The notes beneath the pieces were generated by a model. The model made no database searches. It was not told the DNA's origin and was given only the letters and a program-made list of their open reading frames with translations. The position numbers and the translations under genes were made by a program. A DNA stretch of 64,000 bases from Lophium mytilinum (Eukaryota; Ascomycota; Dothideomycetes; Mytilinidiales; Mytilinidiaceae). The DNA lies in NCBI GenBank assembly GCA_010093605.1, contig MU004187.1, forward strand, positions 2,038,830 to 2,102,829, written 5' to 3'. Each line of letters starts with the position of its first letter. The first letter of the stretch is position 1. Below are positions 57,561-64,000 of the stretch, piece by piece.

Positions 57561-57706
57561 ATGATCGATCACGTCTGCTTTGGTTGGAGTTTGGGTTCTT
57601 GTATCAATATCTCATATTTCAGGTGCTTCGAAATGTATTAATGAATACCTGGAGCCACCACCTGAGGCACCTCGACGAGGTTTTATATATGCCGAAATGA
57701 TGAGCT

Positions 57707-59497
57707 CTACATTTTATCAAACACCCTCGTCCCGGACCATCCATCAACTGGATTCCCGTGCGTGCGGCCCAGCAGACCTTCCGTCTCGTCGTCCTCCATA
57801 TCTTCTCTTAAGCTTTCGAGTAAGACGCTTGCCTCTGCCTCTGCACCGTGCATGAGATCAAAGCTCTCCTCGCTCTCACTCCTTCCACTACTACTCATGT
57901 CGATGCCACCGTCCCACCAGCGGGCTTGTTCGCCAACCCAATCGATCCCGCCACCGCCACCAGTATGTGGCCGTCTAATGACCTCCTTTTCTTCTAAAGC
58001 GAGCGCAGGGAAGACTGATTTCGGAGGGAGGATGGTTCGGCGATGCCATTCGCCGACGAACATGCCCTCTGGGTCGACTTCGTTGCGGATGCGGAGGTAC
58101 TCCTGTAGGTCTTCTCCGTACATGGAATCCAACACCTCGTGTGAAATTTGCGAAGTGAAATTCTTCGCCCAGTGTGGACGGCCACCCATTTCGCGCATCA
58201 GCCATTCGAAGGCCTCGTAGTAGCGCGCTAGACATGGCGGGTCCTGGCCGTAAGGGCGGTAGAGGGTAGCGTTGAGGTAGAGTGTGGGGCCATCTTTTAT
58301 GGTGTTGTCAAGGTACGGTCGCGGGTCTGCGGACGAAGTGTCGGAGACGCGGACTTCTATGGGTGAATGCACCCAGAGGCCTTTGGGGCTGAAGGGAATA
58401 TCGGAACCTTCTTGATCACCGTGCAACCAATCGGTAAGACGCGTGAGAGCTTCGGGCCCCTTGTGCAGGGGCAATGCCCATTCATTGACGAATTGCGAGT
58501 AAAGACAGTTCATGAGCAGACCAGTCCGTAGTTCTTCCACCGCGGAGATTGTGAACCCGTCCTTGAAGCCGTACTGCATGCCAAAAACGAACCACTCGAC
58601 CCACGGTAGTAGTCGAGGGACGTATTGGGAAGCCCACAGCATTATGTGGTAAGTGTGGTAACCCACACCGCCTCCGTACCAATTATACGCGGGTGCTCGC
58701 GGTGGTTTTGTCGTCTTCTCGGCTCGCCAAACGATTGCTCTTTTCATATACGGCATCCACCAAACCCGGGTGTATTCTTTCTGAGTCCATAAATCTTGTT
58801 CCCAGTCGCGTAATATGGTAGAGGTGGGCAGAATAGTCTGGACCCATTCAATATCACAAGCATCGATCATCTCAAACTCCACTTCCACTACAACTCCTAG
58901 CGCACCCAGACTGACCAGCGCAGCTCTGAATATCTCTTCATTTTGCTCCTTCGAACACTTGACGCTCTGTCCATTAGCCATAACAATCCTCAAGCTCTTC
59001 ACAGACTGTGCTAATAAGCCATGCCGCGTCGAACTCCCGTGTGTGGCCGTGGCAATGGCGCCAGCAATCGACTGCTCGTCTATGCTTCCTAGGTTCCGCA
59101 TCGTGAGCCCATGCTTCTTCGCATTCAGATTCAAATTGTGTAGCCTCATGCCCGCCTGCACCAGCAGCGTCTTTTTGGTCTTGTCCACCTTCAGCACGCT
59201 CGCAAAGTCATCCAGATTGACCATCCACGCGCTCGTGCAGGTCAAGTCGGAGGGCGAGTGCGCGCATCCCACGACGACTATCCGCCGCCGCATGCGCCGC
59301 GCAAGCGTCACGATCTTCTGTATCTCTGGCAGCGTCTGCGGCCGGATATACAGCTCCGGCCGAGAGTGAAAGGTTCGCGCCCATGTGTGGTGGACGTACG
59401 TCTGCGAGGCGCGGAAGGGGACTGTTGTGTCGAGTTTCTCGAGCTCGATGGCCATGCGCGAGGCCATGCTGACCGGAGATACTGGGGTAAGGTCCAT
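57707..59497 (-). CDS. ALO1: D-arabinono-1,4-lactone oxidase (FAD)
   Basis: A single-exon protein of 596 residues. The FAD-binding PCMH half contains VVGCAHSPSD at ~res. 74-84, where His80 fits the flavin-linked His of yeast Alo1-type enzymes, followed by LHNLNLNAKKHGLTMRNLG and SIAGAIATATHGSS. The ALO C-terminal half has PHWAKNF and ends with GMFVGEWHRRT. It oxidises D-arabinono-1,4-lactone to dehydro-D-arabinono-1,4-lactone with O2, giving H2O2, the last step to D-erythroascorbate. The usual location is the mitochondrial outer membrane; no clear membrane segment is obvious here. In-frame Met residues at 11 and 15 are alternative starts. The C-terminal ~70 residues are acidic and Ser-rich. 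Confidence 0.9.
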   Translation of the reverse strand: MDLTPVSPVSMASRMAIELEKLDTTVPFRASQTYVHHTWARTFHSRPELYIRPQTLPEIQKIVTLARRMRRRIVVVGCAHSPSDLTCTSAWMVNLDDFASVLKVDKTKKTLLVQAGMRLHNLNLNAKKHGLTMRNLGSIDEQSIAGAIATATHGSSTRHGLLAQSVKSLRIVMANGQSVKCSKEQNEEIFRAALVSLGALGVVVEVEFEMIDACDIEWVQTILPTSTILRDWEQDLWTQKEYTRVWWMPYMKRAIVWRAEKTTKPPRAPAYNWYGGGVGYHTYHIMLWASQYVPRLLPWVEWFVFGMQYGFKDGFTISAVEELRTGLLMNCLYSQFVNEWALPLHKGPEALTRLTDWLHGDQEGSDIPFSPKGLWVHSPIEVRVSDTSSADPRPYLDNTIKDGPTLYLNATLYRPYGQDPPCLARYYEAFEWLMREMGGRPHWAKNFTSQISHEVLDSMYGEDLQEYLRIRNEVDPEGMFVGEWHRRTILPPKSVFPALALEEKEVIRRPHTGGGGGIDWVGEQARWWDGGIDMSSSGRSESEESFDLMHGAEAEASVLLESLREDMEDDETEGLLGRTHGNPVDGWSGTRVFDKM

Positions 59498-60679
59498 AAT
59501 TGCGGGCCGTTCTGGAGGGGGTTTTTGGTGGCGGGAGTTTCTCTGGGATCCTAGGTTGCAGAATAGCGCACGAGCCGTGAAGAGGAAGATCAGATGATCT
59601 GAATCGCAGCAGGGCGTATTCGTAGCCAGGGACGTCTGCAGGTGGAAGACATACCCGCGTCAAAAGTGGTGACGCTTGATGAAGAGGAGCGCGGGACGAT
59701 GGTGGGCTGTTTTGGTGTACTAAAAGAATGACTAATCAGATGGATACCTAACGTCCATCCATCCGACTCTCCCTCTAGGACACCATTCAGTGCCATTGAC
59801 TTCATGATATATGAGGTTCTTGAAGAACTACTCCCCACGTCAAGGATAGAGAGATGTTAGGCCTCGAGGAATACGTATACGATGTGTCCTGACGAAATTC
59901 TCTCTTCGCAATGCCCTAGGGACGGCACCTCGGGTAATGACGAAGTCGGACCACTACAACTTTCCTTCCTGCTCTATACCTCTCTAAAGGACTGAACTTA
60001 CCACGAATCGTGGGGTCGAGTTTAGAGTTGTCATGGCGGGCAAACCCCCAAATCCTTTCAATTTATCACGTTACAATCATTCAACCCCTTCTCCATCTCT
60101 CCACGTCCTGAATCCCCTCGCCATAACCCCACAAGCCCCTAGGACGCACTCACATAGGAGATTTAAAGGATTGTAGAAAGGTTGTGCGACAGAAGCTTCT
60201 GGCTCGTTGTTTGGAGTAATCCCTCGTGGACCGCAATTCCAGATCCTACCCCTGTCAATATTCAGAATTTGAAGCCAGCGAAAATGCTCCGGGCCCACCC
60301 GACTTATCCCCGTGCGGGCCTACGCCTCCCAGCTATCCCCGAAATAAGGCGTGGGCGTCTAGATGCCCCTCAGTCAGTGGCAACGTATGGACCAATGCTC
60401 TCAAGCCTCAAGATCACCACTAGGGCTGTCCTTGGACGACTCGGCTTTCTTTCGGCACAAGAAGCACATTCGTCCCCTTATGTTTTACATGAAAGCATAT
60501 AAGACTCTCACGGCTGGCTTCGTGTTTCAAGCCTCTCTCTATACCACAAGCAACCAGCCTACCAAATACCACTAGGCTTAAGTCACAAATCAAAAGTCTT
60601 TCACGAATCTACCCTCAGGATTCGGACTCTACTCAGACCTGGTACCACCTCATAACACACCACCACCACAACAACAACA
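59498..60679. other. Divergent intergenic region
   Basis: About 1.2 kb with no supported gene. A CATATAAG near 60496, 180 bp before the next ATG, could be a TATA box for the small Ser-rich ORF. Confidence 0.4.
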
Positions 60680-60964
60680 ATGCCTGCCTCAATACCCAGA
60701 ACGTCAGCAGACCGCCCATCCACATCCACCCAATCCTCCTTCACCAGCCAACCCGAATTCACATCTTCATCTTCTTCAACAACATCGAAACGAAATCCTC
60801 TTCTGAAAGCCCTCAAAGCACCCTTCAAAGGCTGGTCGACATCACTCCTAGCCGCCAAAGATGATCTCGATGACGAGTACAACTTCGCTAGCGGGTCCAG
60901 ACGGGGAGCGGATTACAATTTCCCTAATGTAGGGAGGAGGGGATCAGAGGAGAGTGGCAACTGA
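60680..60964 (+). CDS. Small Ser-rich hypothetical protein (94 aa)
   Basis: An ATG-initiated 94-codon frame preceded by an ACAACAACA leader, typical of ascomycete 5' UTRs. Residues 1-~40 are Ser/Thr-rich; KALKAPFKGWSTSLLAAKDDL (~res. 43-62) may form an amphipathic helix; the rest is Gly/Arg/Asn/acidic. No family is recognised. The leader and composition are the only support. Confidence 0.45.
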   Translation: MPASIPRTSADRPSTSTQSSFTSQPEFTSSSSSTTSKRNPLLKALKAPFKGWSTSLLAAKDDLDDEYNFASGSRRGADYNFPNVGRRGSEESGN

Positions 60965-62979
60965 TATTTGGCTTCGGATGGATGGAATGGATACACTGAA
61001 AATAGACTGGGCCACATGGGAATGTCATGCGGTGAACACACATTCGAAAGTGTATGTTAGGAAGGATTGAAGAGAGGCTCATGACGGCCAACGAAAGGAA
61101 AGAGGTTCACTCCCATCGCTGAAGGAAGCGATGGTACTACGTTGGGACGGGCGCTCTATACCCCTCTGTATTAAGAAATTACTATTGAATTCTCTTCACC
61201 TACGTTTACGTGACGCTTTGCGATGTGCTAGATTGGGCCTCGTTTTGGGGTTTCCGATCGCTACTTGAAGCTGGTATGTAGGGGCGTAGGTGGGTGGTAA
61301 CGGGGTGTTTAGAAGGCGGTTGGTACAGTCTGAGGTGTCTCGAATGGGTCGAAAACTGGACAACATACCTAATGTAAAGGACTGTATTGGGCTAGAGGCT
61401 CCTTGGGCCGTTCTCAAAGGGTCCGAAAATAACCCGAAAATTACACCGCAACAACGTCTTTTCTCCCCAAAACTTGGCCCCGTTCTTGGACATCCTCTGA
61501 GCCTCTTCAGAGCCCACTCTGAACACTGCAATCAAGCCCCAGAAATAGGAAACCATTGCCAAGCATTCAAACGACTGGGCTTAGCATCAGCTTCCACCAG
61601 GATATTTCTCACACCGACCCAAAGACGCCGAATGGCATGTCGTGCGAGTACTTCGTACGGAGGAGATACCAAACGTCTTTTAGCCTTCGGACCATGTATG
61701 TACCCTTTTGCTACATCCGCGACTCGAAACAAAGCTTCGTCCGATTCCGACGGCAAGTTACCGTATTTGTACGCTCGTCCACAGACCCCTGAATCTTGAC
61801 CGGCGAAGACGTGTCTTGCTCCGACTACTTGCTGTGTATTGCAGCAGTAGTCGGGTACACGGCTACCAACATTCCCAGTCGTCAAAGCACACAACGAATT
61901 AGATCAAGAAGGTCGTAGAATGCTAACGGTTGGTTCTTTTCATTGACATGTGGGAGACTGACGTGCTCTCCGTTCTGTTGTCCTTATCAAGCCGACCAAT
62001 GGTTTGATACCAACTATTCAAGTTGTTCGTCCAGTCTTTCTCTAATCGAGTTCAAACCCCGTGTATCCCGGGGGGGACTGGCAAGGTATGTTCGGCATAC
62101 TCCAGCGATCTACCGCAACCTTCTCCACCACAAGGCCTGTAAAAGCTATGAGGTTGAACCTGCCGAGGAGCTGGAATAGCAGCTTGCATAGGATCGACAC
62201 AGGAACCCGAGTCTCGCCCCAACATTGGCCTAGCCTTACCCGGTCGATGACAGCATCTGGACGCCCTAATTGTCATTTTGCCTCAACCTATCATTGTTGC
62301 ATGTTTCAAAAACCACAGGCAGTCTATGATATGATTTACTAGCATCTCGGACTGACAATATTGCTCCTGAATCAGGAAGTGACGATGCATGACGCTGCCT
62401 GGAATCAACTCATGTCCGCCAACTATTACAGCTCTTCAAGATAGGAGGATTTACCAGGCAATTCGAGTGACACGGCGTCTCCGATCCCTACGAATACAAG
62501 CGCTCCAAATAGTCGCTTTCCCTGCTGATCAGGGAACCAGCTCGAAGATCACCGGACCTGATGCATTCTTTACGTATCTATCAGTCCATTCTCATGTTCT
62601 CTCGCATCAATTACCAATCCGTCCGAAGGGGGGGGGGGGGAGTCCAAGGCCTCCATCTAGCTGAGAGGATCACCAAGATGTGGCGGTCTCGCAATAGGCC
62701 TCCTTCACCCACGTGGGCCCATTGGCTCGGAACCCCGGAAGGTTCGAGTTCGTGCGAAGGATCAAGGATCTTGTGCACAGTTTACCGTCCCTTCCGCTAC
62801 CCGTCAATGTAAATCAATTTAGCGCGTCCTTATTTCGACATTCTTTGACCGAAAGTAAACATATGTCCACAACGGTCATCACGTCACAAACGACGGAGCA
62901 GTCTCCATATAGACGCTGGATTTATCATATAAATTGAGGAAGCGGTCAAAGACCTTCAACATTCGGTATCAAGTTCAAG
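60965..62979. other. Gene-poor stretch
   Basis: About 2 kb with overlapping short frames on both strands (the longest 169 codons at 61290-61799) and no convincing motif or splice structure. It contains an imperfect hairpin around 61820-61860 (CCGACTAC / GTAGTCGG) and a run of 13 G at 62628-62640. It may contain remnants of decayed genes. Confidence 0.4.
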
Positions 62980-64000
62980 ATGAGTTGCTTGTCCTTCCTT
63001 CACTTGCCAAAGACGAACAAGATGGAAAAGCTCGCTGCTGAGGTGAAGACAATTGCTAGCACCGCCAATGATGTCGAGAGAAGAAAGATTATCGACTCTC
63101 TCAGAGAGCTGCAGTACTCTGTGGAGTCGCCGCACGATACACTAAACAGAACCATCTACTACGTAAATACCACTTTTCTAATACAACTCTCGGATATGTT
63201 TCTTTGAGCTATGAGTAACAACAGATCGATAGAACCTCCGTCTTGCAATAGCCAGAGTAGCTATGGATATGAAGCTATTCGAAACGCTCGTTGAAAGCGC
63301 TCCTGTCCCATTGACCGTCTCCAAACTTGCAAAGCAGACGGGTGCTTCTCCAGTGCTTCTTGGTTAGACCAACGTCCCACCCGGCTATCGATATAAAATT
63401 TACTCACAGTCTTCTAGGCCGCCTCCTCCGGTTTCTCGCTGCTTTCTCCATGGTTAAAGAAGTCGGTGTCGATACGTTCACCGCAAACCATATCACCAAG
63501 TCGATGTCAGAAGAAGGCTTCCAAGCTGGTGCTCACCATTAGTACATGCCACGTTCTTTCCCCCCGCTTATGTCCCACTAACCCGACTCCTAGCTTCGAT
63601 AACCTTAACAAAGTCTTCCAAGCCGCCCCAGATTTCCTCGCCGCTCGCAAATACCAAGATATCACCGACCCTAAAGATACACCCTTCCGGGCCGCCTACA
63701 ACACCGACCTCACCATCTTCGCCTGGGCCCAAGGCCAACCAAGTTTCCTCTCTTACTTCGGAAAGTACCTGGCATATGACCGCACTGGCCGAAAGATCTG
63801 GCTGGACGTCTATCCATTTGCTCAGGAGTGTGCCGAGCAGCCCATCACCGAGAAAGACGTCCTCCTCGTCGACGTCGGCGGTGGAATCGGTGATCAAGTA
63901 ATCGCACTGAAGACACGCCACCCCACCATCGCAGGACGCGTGATTCTGCAGGACATCCCCGAGACGCTCAACGGCGCCATCCCACACGATGGAATTGAAA
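62980..64000 (+). CDS. SAM-dependent O-methyltransferase (3' end beyond the window)
   Basis: Exons 62980-63162, 63233-63362, 63418-63541 and 63594 onward, still open at 64000. The third donor (TA|GTACAT) removes what would otherwise read as TAG. The N-terminal ~110 residues form the winged-helix dimerisation part (LRLAIARVAMDMKLFETLVE, SKLAKQTG, LLGRLLRFLAAF). The Rossmann part begins near 63868 with LLVDVGGGIGDQ, the SAM-binding glycine motif of plant/fungal O-methyltransferases. The order matches secondary-metabolite O-methyltransferases. The second acceptor is TAG in GATCGATAG; the nearer CAG gives a stop. The Met at 63022 is an alternative start. The catalytic His region lies beyond the edge. 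Confidence 0.85.

Noticed and set aside
61290-61894. Frames of 169 (plus) and 120 (minus) codons
   Set aside because: Antisense to each other and without recognisable domains; left as gene-poor sequence.
1-64000. CRISPR arrays, operons or ribosome-binding sites
   Set aside because: The gene structure is eukaryotic with spliceosomal introns; the only regular array (31.4 kb) has no unique spacers.

Overview
This window looks like the nuclear genome of a filamentous ascomycete (Pezizomycotina). Genes are dense on both strands. Introns are mostly 50-70 bp with GT..AG ends and CTAAC/CTAAT-type branch sites, so many proteins must be assembled across several frames. The gene families are typical of these fungi: STAND/NACHT NLR-like receptors, a PDR-type ABC-G transporter, Opi1, a fused MoaA-MoaC (CnxABC) protein, a D-arabinono-1,4-lactone oxidase, a GPI-anchored Kre9/Knh1-like wall protein and a secondary-metabolism type O-methyltransferase. 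I cannot assign a species.

Layout. 0-5 kb: a MYND zinc-finger protein and a small GPI-anchored Ser/Thr-rich protein. 5-23 kb: an accessory region with a broken NACHT receptor (5.9-8.9 kb, two in-frame TAG codons and an altered P-loop), a class 3 lipase read towards it, an MFS transporter, an intact NACHT-ankyrin-zinc finger receptor (16.5-20.1 kb), and a PI-PLC-X-like phosphodiesterase read towards that. 23-25 kb: two tandem copies of a ~100-residue ABM-like (dimeric alpha/beta barrel) gene with the same intron positions. 25-26.1 kb: an AT-rich block holding a 533-bp inverted-repeat element with a perfect 8-bp target-site duplication. 26.4-31.4 kb: a molybdenum-cofactor gene coding a MoaA domain, a linker of about 917 residues and a MoaC domain, followed 5 bp after its stop by a ~151-bp tandem repeat (six copies). 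32-43 kb: an acidic nuclear-type hypothetical protein, a 3'-5' exonuclease with HRDC domains, an Opi1 regulator, and an unknown protein ending in about four membrane segments. 44.7-49.4 kb: a PDR ABC-G transporter. 50-52 kb: a low-complexity single-pass membrane protein. 53.6-56.7 kb: a SacI/hSac2 inositol polyphosphate phosphatase. 57-59.5 kb: a small Gly/Pro-rich protein and the lactone oxidase. 60-64 kb: a small Ser-rich ORF, a long gene-poor stretch, and an O-methyltransferase that runs off the right edge.

Possible links between genes. Both NLR genes are followed tail-to-tail by a lipid-ester hydrolase gene (lipase; PLC-like), which may be chance or a receptor/lipid-enzyme association. 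The most distinctive signal is in the Moco gene. The donor that would join MoaA to MoaC lies inside the two glycine codons and stop codon that end MoaA, so splicing would choose between a free Gly-Gly MoaA and a MoaA-MoaC fusion, an arrangement resembling animal MOCS1.
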